NCBI GenBank assembly: GCA_029931535.1
Contig: JAQPZY010001685.1
Location: 9,058,001 to 9,122,000 of the forward strand
Length of the DNA stretch: 64,000 nucleotides
Source of the DNA: Margaritifera margaritifera
Lineage: Eukaryota; Mollusca; Bivalvia; Unionida; Margaritiferidae
Direction: 5' to 3'
Shown here piece by piece: positions 39,390 to 49,986 of this stretch (within the stretch, counting starts at the first letter, position 1; each line of letters opens with the position of its first letter). The position numbers and the translations under genes were made by a program. Below the pieces are notes generated by a model, which saw nothing but the letters and a program-made list of their open reading frames with translations, had not been told where the DNA came from and did no database searches.

Positions 39390-40269
39390 GGAGTATATAC
39401 CAGTCGACCCTAAGGCATGGCAATTTTATTTCCTCTCTAAATACACAAAGAAGCGAACCAGTAGAGGCTAACAGTTTCTGAAAACAACCATCCCGCTGAA
39501 GGTAATTCTGAATTCATTGTTTATCACCTTCGGACTTTCGTGGAAACACTGCCTTCTTGCCTTCATGCATCCAAGATTCTACTAACTACCTTAACAAAAC
39601 AGCGAAAACCAACCTTTTCAGATAACACTCTAATTGTCACTATGGATGTCTGTTCCTTATACACCTACATCCTACAGGAAGAAGATATCGCAGCCTGCAA
39701 AGAAGCATAAAATGGTGGACCTGATCCTTCCCCTCTTAATACATATTTAGTCAAACTTTTAACCCATGTTCTTAAGTTGAACAGTTTTGTATTGAACAAC
39801 CAACACATCCTACAAATTAATGAAACTGGAATAGTCACTTAAATGGCACCTCCGTATGCCAATAGTTTCATGGAAAGACTCTTGCAAAAGGTTCTCAATG
39901 AGGTACCTAATAGACTTCTAAGCTGATGCAGTTTCATTGACGACATTGAATCAAAATGATCGAAACGGGCGACAATTTGAAAATATTTTAAAATTCGCTA
40001 AGAACTTTTATCTTACGATTAAATTTACGTCGGAGACATCAAACAGGACCAAAATATTTCTTGGATACCCAATCTACCCTCCTGGAGGCGAACATATAAT
40101 CTTACCTGTATTGCAAAGTATTAACAAAACTAGACTCTTCGAAATATAATAGAGAAAACAAACAATCGCGTACCACCTGTGGTTACTTTCCACCCCCTTG
40201 CTCCAAGCATACAACAGATCAATCGGAAGCATTGGCACTAGATCCAATTTTCTGAACGTCTGAAGGGCA

Positions 40270-40770
40270 TATTTCAAGAAGTTTATTTGGTTGCAAACCA
40301 TAGACCTAAAAATCTCAAGCATCATCTGGTACGTGCTAAGGTAGATTCAAACAAAACAACAAATTAAGGCACATACTGCACCAAAGACAAGCGTTGCCTA
40401 ATTTGCAAACATATGTCCGATACCAAATCGTTCAGAGGTTCGAGGACATGAACTATCAATCTGAAATAGGATGTCATACCAAAAATGTAATCCATCTCCT
40501 GATATGCAAAATCAGTGCTAGTCAATATGTTATCAGAACCTTTGATTTCAGAAACGAATGATTAATCACAGGAGCCACACTCGCAACAAAATAAAACGCG
40601 AAACTCGCAAAACTACTATGCCCCAACTGGACATTCAGTAGAGCCCCTCGAGATGCTACCGACTGAGTCTAACCCGGGTGTACGGATATAGAACGCACAC
40701 GTAAGGAACAATACTGGATACGGCAATTGAAAACTCGTAGGGAATTTGTTCACAATGAAAAAAATCTAAC
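40270..40770 (+). pseudogene. PLE copy 2 RT tail and GIY-YIG endonuclease remnant
   Basis: Begins with RPKNLKHHLVRAKV and KDKRCLICKHM, the usual link from RT to endonuclease, then a broken VGET-like site and GHSVEPLEM, ESNPGV. The same text is better preserved in copy 1 at 8869-9144. Several frameshifts and stops make it non-functional. Confidence 0.72.
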
Positions 40771-41142
40771 CTTTCCATGTAATCTTACCTAAATTCCAGA
40801 AAAAATGCATCAGTTTATTACCCGCACGCAGTTCTTGTGATAATATTTACCCAAGTAAATATTCCGTAACTTTACACGAATTATTCTTCTTCTTATTATT
40901 ATTATATCTCTTGTTCAGTATCCCGCTACAAAATTCTCATGACATATTTCCTATGCTTCCTCAACTCATAACTATACCGGAATACAATTTCTTTAGTACA
41001 TATTGTTGATGCATGGTTTATGTCCATTGTCAAAACCCTGGAAGTGGGTGAAAACAGTTTGGTTCTCTGTGCGAGAGACACAATCATCCCATCTTTTGTC
41101 TTTGTTGTAGAACTATCTTGGTCTCAACGGCAGTGCAGAAGA

Positions 41143-41617
41143 GACATGTAGTTTACCCATTTTAGGATTTGTTGTTTACCCATTTTAAGACATGTATTTT
41201 ACCCATTTTAAGACATGTAGTTACCCATTTTAAGACATGTAGTTACCCATTTTAAGACATGTAGTTACCCATTTTAAGACATGTAGTTACCCATTTTAAG
41301 ACATGTATTTTACCCATTTTAAGACATGTAGTTACCCATTTTAAGACATGTATTTTATCCATTTTAAGACATGTAGTTACCCATTTTAAGACATGTAGTT
41401 ACCAATTTTAAGACATGTAGTTACCCATTTTAAGACATGTATTTTACCCATTTTAAGACATGTAGTTACCAATTTTAAGACATGTAGTTACCCATTTTAA
41501 GACATGTAGTTACCCATTTTAAGACATGTATTTTACCCATTTTAAGACATGTAGTTACCCATTTTAAGACATGTAGTTACCCATTTTAAGACATGTAGTT
41601 TACCCATTGTAATACCT
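41143..41617. repeat. Minisatellite, 22-23 bp unit, about 21 copies, inside the PLE copy 2 3' region
   Basis: Core ACATGTAGTTACCCATTTTA followed by AG; a variant with GTATTTTACCC is one base longer and recurs. Sequence before and after the array aligns with the 3' region of PLE copy 1, which has no such array. Confidence 0.96.
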
Positions 41618-41649
41618 TTTTTCGATTATTTCGTTCTTTGTTTGCTATT

Positions 41650-41775
41650 TTAACTTTTGTTTGTAAATTCACCCTGTCATTTAGACTTATAGTAGTCCAG
41701 GTTTTCTCTTGACTTTTGTTTGTAGATTTCCCCTGTCATTCAGACGTATATTAGTCCAGGTTTTTTCTTGACTTT
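41650..41775. repeat. Tandem duplication, about 62 bp, in the PLE copy 2 3' region
   Basis: TAACTTTTGTTTGTAAATTC..CCTGTCATTTAGAC..TAGTCCAGGTTTTCTCTTGA occurs twice with a few changes. PLE copy 1 has one equivalent stretch (about 9545-9610). Confidence 0.82.
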
Positions 41776-41824
41776 TCAGTTTTGTATTTAGTGTTTGGTT
41801 TGTGGTAGTAAGTTAATTCTTCCC

Positions 41825-41890
41825 CTGACGAGAAGCTTGATTCGCTCGAAACGTTGGACAACTGTTTTTTATTTGGACCGTTACCAAAAT
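41825..41890 (+). ncRNA. Possible hammerhead-like motif at the 3' end of PLE copy 2
   Basis: The sequence CTGACGA, then a short imperfect hairpin, then CGAAAC resembles the conserved CUGANGA and GAAA boxes of hammerhead ribozymes. It is followed by GTTG..CAAC, which can pair. Hammerhead ribozymes are known in terminal repeats of Penelope-like elements. The helix between the boxes needs a bulge and I could not define stem I or the cleavage site, so this is tentative. Confidence 0.3.
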
Positions 41891-42028
41891 GTATGTCTAC
41901 ATTCGCCCTTCACAACAACTGAAGGAAACAAAGAAACGAAATGGTAGGAAACAGATCTGTCATTGAAAAATATTTTGATTCGTTAGGTTGACAAAGCATG
42001 GTTTCCATAGGCACGGACCCGCGGACAC

Positions 42029-42040
42029 CCCCCCCCCCCA
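42029..42040. repeat. Poly-C run
   Basis: About 11 C following GCGGACA. Similar runs occur at about 591, 20263, 33347 and 37183. Confidence 0.85.
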
Positions 42041-42319
42041 CACTTATTTCATAAAAAATGTCATGGATATAGTACACTTGCACGATTGAATGAAACTTTA
42101 TCATTAGTGTCATTTGTTGTTAGATAAGCTTTTTAATATTTGTGAATATCAAAATAATATAATCCTGCATGTAATCAATCTATAGCTTGATACCCTCTGA
42201 CTTCCTACCAACCCAGTATTTATTTCCTTGTCACTCAAAAAAGCCCCTGTCTTGTGAGGTTGATAGAATAGTATGACATAGAATGATTCCAATGTCGCTA
42301 TTGAACTTTCATCAGCTTA

Positions 42320-43595
42320 ACAGAAGTCAATTAAGAATTTAGCATTCTCAGGGTGTACAACATGACTCAGTTAAGAATTTAACATTCTCAGGGTACACAA
42401 CATGACTCAATTAATAATTTTGCATTCTCAGGGTATACAACATGACTCAATTAATAATTTTGCATTCTCAGGGTGTACAACATGACTCAATTAAGAATTT
42501 AGCATTCTCAGGGTATAAAACATGACTCAATTAAGAATTTAGCATTTTTAGGGTATACAACATGACTCAATTAAGAATTTAGCATTCTCAGGGTATACAA
42601 CATGACTCAATTAATAATTTTGCATTCTTAGGGTGTACAACATGACTCAATTAATAATTTTGCATTCTCAGGGTGTATAACATGACTCAGTAAGGAATTT
42701 AGCATTCTCAGGGTATACAACATGACTCAATTAATAATTTTGCATTCTCAGGGTGTACAACATGACTCAGTTAGGAATTTAGCATTCTCAGGGTATACAA
42801 CATTACTCAATTAAGAATTTTGCATTCTCAGGGTTTACAACATGACTCAATTAATAATTTTGCATTCTCAGCGTGTACAACATGACTCAGTTAGGAATTT
42901 AGCATTCTCAGGGTATACAACATTACTCAATTAAGAATTGTGCATTCTCAGGGTACACAACATGACTCAATTAATAATTTTGCATTCTCAGCGTGTACAA
43001 CATGACTCAATTAATAATTTTGCATTCTCAGGGTGTACACCATGACTCAGTTAGGAATTTAGCATTCTCAGGGTATGCAACATGACTCAATTCAGAATTT
43101 AGCATTCTCAGGGTATACAACATGACTCAATTAATAATTTTGCATTCTCAGGGTGTACAACATGACTCAGTTAGGAATTTAGCATTCTCAGGGTATACAA
43201 CATGACTCAATTAAGAATTTAGCATTCTCAGGGTATACAACATGACTCAATTAAGAATTTAGCATTCTCAGGGTATACAACATGACTCAATTAATAATTT
43301 TGCATTCTCAGGGTATACAACATGACTCAATTAAGAATTTAGCATTCTCAGGGTATACAACATGACTCAATTAATAATTTTGCATTCTCAGGGTGTACAA
43401 CATGACTCAGTTAGGAATTTAGCATTCTCAGGGTATGCAACATGACTCAATTAATAATTTAGCATTCTCATGGTGTATAACATGACTCAATTAAGAATTT
43501 AACATTCTTAGGGTGTACAACATGTCTCAATTAAGAATTTAGCATTCTCAGGGTGTACAACATGACTCAATTAAGAATTTAGCATTCTCAGGGTC
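42320..43595. repeat. Minisatellite, 40-bp unit, about 32 copies, with higher-order structure
   Basis: Core AACATGACTCAATTAAGAAT followed by TTAGCATTCTCAGGGTATAC. Unit types differ at TTAAGAATTTAG, TTAATAATTTTG and TTAGGAATTTAG, with linked differences in GGGTATAC/GGGTGTAC. Types recur in a set order, for example a three-unit block repeated at 42721-42960. Confidence 0.97.
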
Positions 43596-45689
43596 TGTGT
43601 AACTGTACGGTCTTCAGAAAGGAATAAATCGAGTTTAAATTAATTCTGAGCTAATTGTTTTCGTGAGTTGTGCCATGTATCTTTGATCAATTATACCACC
43701 TTTCCTTGTTTAAAATTTAGTACAAAAAGGGAGAATTCATGCAATTGGTGAACTTAACGTCATATTTGTACGTAATCAAAACATTTGAAACAAAACGTGA
43801 CATTTCATATTCATCATATGAAATAACTTCAAAGCAATTACATTAATTAGCCTCCTTTAAATAAGAGATATATTTAGTTTTTCAGCATCAATATTGCCAA
43901 AAGTCAAAATATAGCCCTTAATGCTTTCATATATCTGGTTCAAAGAAAGGACGCTTTGTTATTATCTTTCACTCGAGCAGACATGGAGAATCACAGGGCA
44001 ATGCACTGAAGTGATTGTTCAGACAATCCAATACACTCAGGATTAAATGAGATATCAAAAATCTAAGCATGATCGAATAAATTTCCGTTCTAAAATTTCC
44101 TATTATATAAATCTATACAGACTGTAAATCATACTGATAGTTTATTGATACTGTCATAATTAACTCTCTTTATACTCAAAAGTATCAGTTTTTATATCAA
44201 GAGATATTTGACATTTATCATTGTCAGAAAGACAGCCAATAATAAACGAGTAGTGCTCGGGGAATACAACAGTGACATATGCAATTGAAAGCTAGACACT
44301 TTCATATAGTCCTCCTTGCCGCACCGGATGAAGGGGAATGGAGATAGTGTTGCCTGCAATCACTATTTTCATCAGATAATAAATTCCTTCTTATAAATCA
44401 GATTGATTGATTTGGGGATGAAACTAGTCGTGATATCAGTTAGTAACATGTACAAAGGCGCTTGAAGAGTTTATAAAAGGAAATGATTTGCATTTGATCA
44501 TTTCTATTACAATACCTTGTATTATAAATATTAATTTTCAATATTTATTTCAATTATTCAGCATACAAAGAAAGCACATTAAGCATTTTCTGGATGCACA
44601 CTAAATAACATTTCTAAACAGGTAATCGGAAATAAATCAACTTCTGTATTCCCAACATACCTTGCTTTTAAAAAGCAAATACACATTTAAATTCCAGAGA
44701 AGTCAAAGGCTGCAATTTAGATTAAACGTTGTTTCATAACAGTCTTTGCCCAGTATTACGAAGCAGATATAGCTAAACCTATGGAAAGTGATGCTATAAG
44801 TAAAAGTCTTCCAAATGATCAAATCAGTTTTAAAGAATGTTATGCATTTGAAATAGTTTAGGTATTATATGAAACGATATTTGCGAATCAACAAACTACA
44901 AAAACTATGAAGAAAAAATAAAAAAGCACAAGTGTTTGTGAAGTATTATATCAATATTAAGCTAACGTTGTATCTACATTGTGATTTAAAATCTCTTTAC
45001 ATGTCACCTCCATTTTTTCTTGGCTAGGTGTTAAATCATCTTTTTCATGTCCATTGAAAAAAAAGCCAAGGCGGTGTTTAGCAAACTTTCCTGATTTTCC
45101 TAATATCTACTTCAAATAAAGTTCAAGAAATGAAAACCAATGGCAGACTCAAAGCAACATAACTTTGTCTTACCTTAAAATGATGTTATAATGTATTTTC
45201 TGTGTTAAATATATTGCCATGTAAACATTCAGGCGTTTAGTTCATTTATTGTTTTCAGCAAATCCACCACAAACCAGAACCCTTATTCACAAGACAAAAC
45301 CCTAAGATAACGTTATGTCATAAAGACACAATAAGTACTTTATTGAGATAATCTGATTTACATTTAAGCATGTTAAAGACACTTTTAGCGCAAAAAAGAT
45401 CATTAACCATCTTTCCAAATAAATTAAAGGAAACAGTAGGATTGTACAACATTAATATTTGTACCAACAATATCGGTAAGAGCTTTGAATCGCTATTTTA
45501 TAATAGCATTAGTTTAATTTATTAAAACATTTAAAAGATATGAAAGGATATTGTCTTCAAAGTCCTTTAGGAACAAAGCGAGTATACATTTTCATTTTTA
45601 ACGATTTAAAGATCAATATATTAAGTGTCGAAATCTAATGCAACTCAACTAAAATGTCGAGAACATATGCGGCCTTATAGAATAATACA

Positions 45690-45691
<2 letters not shown>

Positions 45692-45763
<72 letters not shown>
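45692..45763. repeat. (TA)n microsatellite
   Basis: About 36 TA units, in the putative first intron of the neuroligin-like gene. Confidence 0.97.
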
Positions 45764-45766
<3 letters not shown>

Positions 45767-45838
45767 TCAGTTATCACATAATAACTAAGTCTAAATAGTC
45801 ATCAGTAAAAGTCTGAAAAGTCTGAGGTAAAAGGAAGA

Positions 45839-45846
45839 TGACGTCA
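45839..45846. promoter_or_regulatory. CRE-like palindrome TGACGTCA
   Basis: Second exact CRE consensus in the window, followed by CGCGC. It lies within the putative first intron of the neuroligin-like gene. There is no other support for function. Confidence 0.2.
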
Positions 45847-46623
45847 CGCGCATTTATTCATCTTTATGTATTTAGTATACCTCTAATCCGTTCTATAAGA
45901 AATACAAGTATTTGTACACCGTTGTAGTAAAATGGCCTCTCTATGCTGTATATCATTTTTGCATTTTAAGTACAAGAGAAATGCCTGGTATGACTATCAA
46001 CCTTTCTTATCCAGAATACTTCTAGCGCGCCACACGCATTAAACGTACACACGCAGAATAAAGCAGTCAGTGATACGGAAGATTCATGCATTAAATACAA
46101 AGACGTTCACTTTAACATCGGATCAGAGGACTGATTTCAACTGCATCGAACGTATATACAAGAAAACGAATTGCGTTATAGTTGAGCACTCGTAGAAAAG
46201 AACAAAACAATGAAAACAATAACGATAAGTGCATAATTAAGATAAAAAGTGCAAGATTGTTTCTTAAGTTGTACTTTTCGTAAGCTGATAAAGCTGTTTT
46301 CGTCCATGTATTGACAGAGAAACCTGTATGCTGCTGAATTCTATTAAGATTTGGAGCCGGTATCTACGTCAAGTCCGTTATGACTAATATGGTGCTTCAG
46401 GCATTTAACGTATCAGTTGAATAGTATATAGGAATTCTTACAAATTAACTATTAAATTGCCATTTGACTTTTATTATACTTTCCAGTCAACATGATAAAT
46501 TGCCGCCGTTTCAATTAAGACCTAAAAACATCCGTAGTTACAAAGTCTAATCTTTTTTGCTAGTGCAATTAAACGGAGCGCTACGATTGTAGAAACATCA
46601 TGCAAAAGACAATATAAATTCAA

Positions 46624-46632
46624 TCTTACGTG
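46624..46632 (-). other. Splice donor of the neuroligin-like exon
   Basis: On the minus strand the sequence reads CAC then GTAAGATTG, a near-consensus 5' splice site. It lies just after the conserved EDCLTLNL segment. Continuing the frame past it gives 14 unrelated residues before a stop, which supports a splice here rather than a truncated protein. Confidence 0.75.
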
Positions 46633-47062
46633 GAATGGGTGCGCATAAGTTTAGGGTCAAGCAATCCTCCGACCGGGAAATAGTGAAAGGGGAAATCCTT
46701 TTTAGGCGCTCCACACTGGCCCCTGGAAGGTCCACAGAGATGTTGTTTTCAGTTACCTGCTTTTGGGAGCAAACATGACGCAATGCAAATGCTAATCGTG
46801 TATGCTTCCACCTTTCCAGTGGATTTGTGGGAGGCATAAACCTCATTCGTCCCCGATATGTTGTTCCATATTGTAAACCTCTGAATGCTTCCACAGGCTT
46901 TATTTTTGGGTTCGAAAATTCAACGAGAACGCCCCGTACATTCCCATACTTGGTTTTGATAGTCCGGGCACCGATTTGGTTAGTATAAGCATGGCTGTCG
47001 CAGACACTCATAATTGAAATAATACACAAAATAACACGACTTACTGACAAGAAACACATCAT
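46630..47062 (-). CDS. NLGN: First coding exon of a neuroligin-like protein (partial gene)
   Basis: Neuroligins are postsynaptic adhesion proteins with a catalytically inactive cholinesterase fold; they are secreted to the membrane and bind neurexins. The exon encodes 144 codons plus one base. Residues 1-25 form a signal peptide (hydrophobic VILCIISIM core, likely cut after SHA). Then come the family landmarks: TKYGNVRG, a PVEAFRGLQYG segment where esterases have a G-x-PYA motif, RFMPP, a W-containing loop, and SEDCLTLNL, whose Cys can pair with the Cys of HVCSQ to make the first conserved disulfide loop. The exon ends at CCAC|GTAAGA, a good splice donor (phase 1). Reading is open upstream to a TTG, but the first in-frame ATGs are at 47062 and 47059, before which lies an in-frame TAA, so 47062 is chosen. 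Later exons, including the rest of the esterase domain and the transmembrane part, were not found. The LQYGTTYRGR segment is divergent, so a lineage-specific paralogue or another cholinesterase-like adhesion molecule is possible. Confidence 0.82.
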
Positions 47063-47149
47063 GGATAATTTTAAACTTTCCAAATGCAGAAATAATTGAA
47101 TGAATTTTTACAAATTCCCCACACTTCAATGGACACTTCCATGACGAGG

Positions 47150-47347
47150 CTATCGTGCATTACCACATAAAGCGCCTTGACCACCGAATAACTTAACATC
47201 TCGATTGCAGTCTTTATAAGTAGCGATGACATGTAATGTTTTCCACTCTTTAGATTTACCAGAGAAATACGGATCCTTCAATCGCTCATGTTCGCCTTTA
47301 TATTTTTTATCCAGCAGAAATATCAGCCATGTCACGTTCGAATTCAC
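47150..47347 (-). CDS. Unrecognised short open stretch upstream of the neuroligin-like exon
   Basis: A 65-codon open stretch on the same strand as the neuroligin-like exon and just upstream of it. It has no ATG start (it would begin at GTG), but its composition is mixed and charged (KKYKGEHERLKDPYF, SKEWKTLHV) rather than repetitive. I do not recognise it. It could be part of an upstream exon, a decayed coding remnant or chance. Only position and composition argue for it. Confidence 0.15.
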   Translation of the reverse strand: MNSNVTWLIFLLDKKYKGEHERLKDPYFSGKSKEWKTLHVIATYKDCNRDVKLFGGQGALCGNAR

Positions 47348-48567
47348 ATAAGGGGTTTTTGTTAAGTTGGTATGTGGGTCGTAATTTCCTTATATATTAT
47401 ACAATTTATAGCGCTTGAAATCGAAGTCCCAGAAAATTATCACATCTTTCTCAGAATTAGGTGGATGTGTTTATAGGAATTTGCTACATCCAGCGTGTTT
47501 GTGCACTCATAGAACTAAAACCTGACGTACTCTATTAGAGGGGTTAAGGAACATTTGAGTTTACATAGCATAAAACATTTTTAAGCCAGTGGCCAGTGTT
47601 CAGTCTTTCTGTCTGGCAATCAATATCAATCGTTTTTATTCTCCTGTGATCACGCAAATCCGAGATAATAGTTATTTCGCAACTATTTAATCACTCTCAG
47701 AATAAACCCCAAACCAGTATTTTTTCACCCGATAATCGATGTAAGGAGCCTATGTGAATGAAGATCATCGTGTGCCAAACAAGATTCAACGGGTCATTCT
47801 ATGGTTTTTAGATGAAGTCATCTATCACATAAAAGTGCTGGAAGTGGATCGAAAGATTGGGATAGATGTGTACATCATCTATACATGCCATTCATCATAT
47901 TCAGCAACCTGAAGAACTGTACACTTACCTGATAGTCTTAAACGGCGAAAGAAACGACGCACGCACTAAAACTCATATAACCACGCACGGATGGACACAC
48001 AATCACATAATTCAAAGTTTGTTTTCGATAAACGTAGGAATAATGCATCATACCCTCGATGAGAATCATTTATAACTTTATAAAGTGTGCTTTTGTTTGA
48101 AAAATTACTAATATGCCTACATCTCAGGCAGTTATTTCAAACTATACCTTTCTCCGATACTAGAAAGAAAGTTAGGACGCCTCATGGTTAATCCCTCTCT
48201 TAAAATTTGAATTTGGTTATTATTGATCTTCTAGTAACGCAGATAAATGTTACATACTCCAGAAACTTTCTATGTTGCCATATTAAGATTTGACGGTAAA
48301 AGAACGAATGCCCAAATGGCATGTAAATAATGCAGATAATTTGCTTTCATATGGTGAGATTAAGCACCGGATTCACGAAAATAAATGTATATTAGCACAA
48401 GAACAGTAAAAACTAACTGACAAACAGAGAGTACGAGCTTATTCTGAAATTTTAAACGTAAGAAATGTTAAATTATTATTCTCGTATAATATAATATTGT
48501 CCAACAGACTTAGCATAGGAAGTAACAAAACAATATTTTCCCGTATGCGTCGTTGTCAAGAGGTATA
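47348..48567. other. Region upstream of the neuroligin-like exon, no gene recognised
   Basis: May hold the 5' UTR and promoter of the minus-strand gene. I see no clear TATA box, CpG-rich patch or upstream exon. Confidence 0.45.
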
Positions 48568-48575
48568 TGACGTCA
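48568..48575. promoter_or_regulatory. CRE-like palindrome TGACGTCA
   Basis: Exact match to the 8-bp CREB/ATF consensus, upstream of the orphan ORF at 48641. A second copy is at 45839. One such 8-mer is expected about once per 65 kb by chance, so function is not established. Confidence 0.25.
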
Positions 48576-48640
48576 TCCAATTTGACCAGTACATTCATGC
48601 GCGTTATGAATGAAGTTATGAATGAAACATATTTATTACA

Positions 48641-48967
48641 ATGTTTTTTTTTCTTTCTATAATAGCAATGTTAAAATATCTGAAAACTGATGCTAATTAT
48701 AACTTAGAATGTATATTACACATATTATTGTGTATATTGTATGGTATCTCATTGTTTTGGCGTTGTAGACCTAAAACTTGTACGCCACATGCGAATACAA
48801 CTTGTCAAGATAAGATATCAGCCAGGACACGTACAATAAACTATAATACTCATAGTCATAATATCTTGTTCAAAGCAAATAAACGTCCTTACAGAGACAG
48901 AATGAAAGAGAACTTGAATAAGAGAATTAAACAGTTTGTTGAAGATATTGGAAAATACATAGACTAA
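48641..48967 (+). CDS. Orphan 108-aa ORF, possible small membrane or secreted protein
   Basis: An ATG-initiated ORF with non-repetitive composition. Residues about 20-40 (LECILHILLCILYGISLFW) could form one membrane helix; M10 is an alternative start that gives a shorter N-terminus. After it come a Cys-containing basic stretch (RCRPKTC) and a strongly charged C-terminal helix-like segment (KRPYRDRMKENLNKRIKQF). A palindromic TGACGTCA, the cAMP-response-element consensus, lies 66 bp upstream of the ATG. I do not recognise the family. In AT-rich DNA a 108-codon ORF can occur by chance, so this is a candidate only. Confidence 0.25.
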   Translation: MFFFLSIIAMLKYLKTDANYNLECILHILLCILYGISLFWRCRPKTCTPHANTTCQDKISARTRTINYNTHSHNILFKANKRPYRDRMKENLNKRIKQFVEDIGKYID

Positions 48968-49639
48968 AACGAAGTCGTATTTGCATGCATTTTTATGTTC
49001 GATATAAGAATCAGTTTCTTTCTTTTAAACTAGCCACACTTTATGAGTACAGGTCCAACCGTACCACATGTTAGATCTAATTGTTAAAATCCAAAGACAA
49101 CCCTCCAAAAAAAAAAAAAAAAAAGAACAAACAAAAACAACTGTATCAAAAAGCTATGCATTATACTATACGCCATAAACTGTTTCTATAGTTCTGCCAT
49201 GTTTGAAAACTGGATACTGGAACGAAGTATGATTCTTTCTAAAAAATATTGTTATCTTCACGATAGACCTAAGTCGCGTCTCACGCAATTCCTGAATTAG
49301 CAATACTACCACATACATTCTAACAAATTACAAACAGTATTCATTTCCGGGGCTGAGTTATTATCCGTCTAATCTATAGTGTCAGAAGTTTAGTGATTCC
49401 AACAATCTTATTCGAACCCTCTACAGCTTCTATTCGATTCCATTTATCATGGAGAAAAAAAAAAGAAGAAAATCTAAAAGCTATGACGTGCTGTGATGAA
49501 CTAGATATAAAACGTGTGAATAAGAAAACAATGGGATTTAATTATTTATGTTGCTTTACATTGTTAACATAAGGTGTAGTGTCTAAGTTAGGACCATTGC
49601 ATGGGCAATTTCATTGTGTATAGCATCTGAAATCAAACT

Positions 49640-49887
49640 CATGTGAGTGATTACCAAAAGTCTTGTCATGTGAGTGATTACCAAAAGTCTTGTCATGTGA
49701 GTGATTACAAAAAGTCTTGTCATGTAAGTGATTACCAAAAGTCTTGTCATGTAAGTGATTACAAGAAGTCTTGTCATGTGAGTGATTACCAAACGTCTTG
49801 TCATGTGAGTGATTACCAAAAGTATTGTCGTGTGAGTGATTACCAAACGTCTTGTCATGTGAGTGATTACCAACAGTATTGTCATGC
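49640..49887. repeat. Minisatellite, 27-bp unit, about 9 copies
   Basis: Core ATGTGAGTGATTACCAAAAG followed by TCTTGTC. The 27-bp period equals 9 codons, so open frames appear on both strands; these are not taken as genes. Confidence 0.96.
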
Positions 49888-49916
49888 AGATAAAGCACGA
49901 TTAGCCATTTTGAAGA

Positions 49917-49986
49917 TGCTATCAAGACAACTCGTATGCACATTCCATTTGCTATCAAGACAACTCGTACGCACATTCCATTTGCT
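49917..49986. repeat. Tandem duplication, 34-bp unit, 2 copies
   Basis: TGCTATCAAGACAACTCGTA followed by TGCACATTCCATT, repeated once with a single T/C change. Confidence 0.9.

Larger units (their letters stand above)
39390..41890 (+). mobile_element. Penelope-like element copy 2 (RT + GIY-YIG), decayed
   Basis: PLEs are retroelements with one ORF joining a reverse transcriptase to a GIY-YIG endonuclease. RT blocks appear in order: FYFLSKYTKK (usually FYxLPKIHK), TMDVCSLYT (motif A, 39638-39664), MAPPYANSFM (motif B, about 39842-39871) and SFIDDIES (motif C, about 39931-39952). A GIY-YIG remnant follows at about 40480-40760. Stops and frameshifts are frequent. The 3' non-coding region aligns with PLE copy 1 (8677-9730) and contains a 22-bp minisatellite. 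The 5' limit is where RT similarity starts; the N-terminus was not recognised. Confidence 0.82.
43596..46623. other. AT-rich DNA, probable start of the first intron of the neuroligin-like gene
   Basis: Lies downstream of the splice donor on the minus strand. No ORF resembling the next esterase segment (oxyanion-hole and GxSxG-equivalent region) was seen. Confidence 0.45.
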
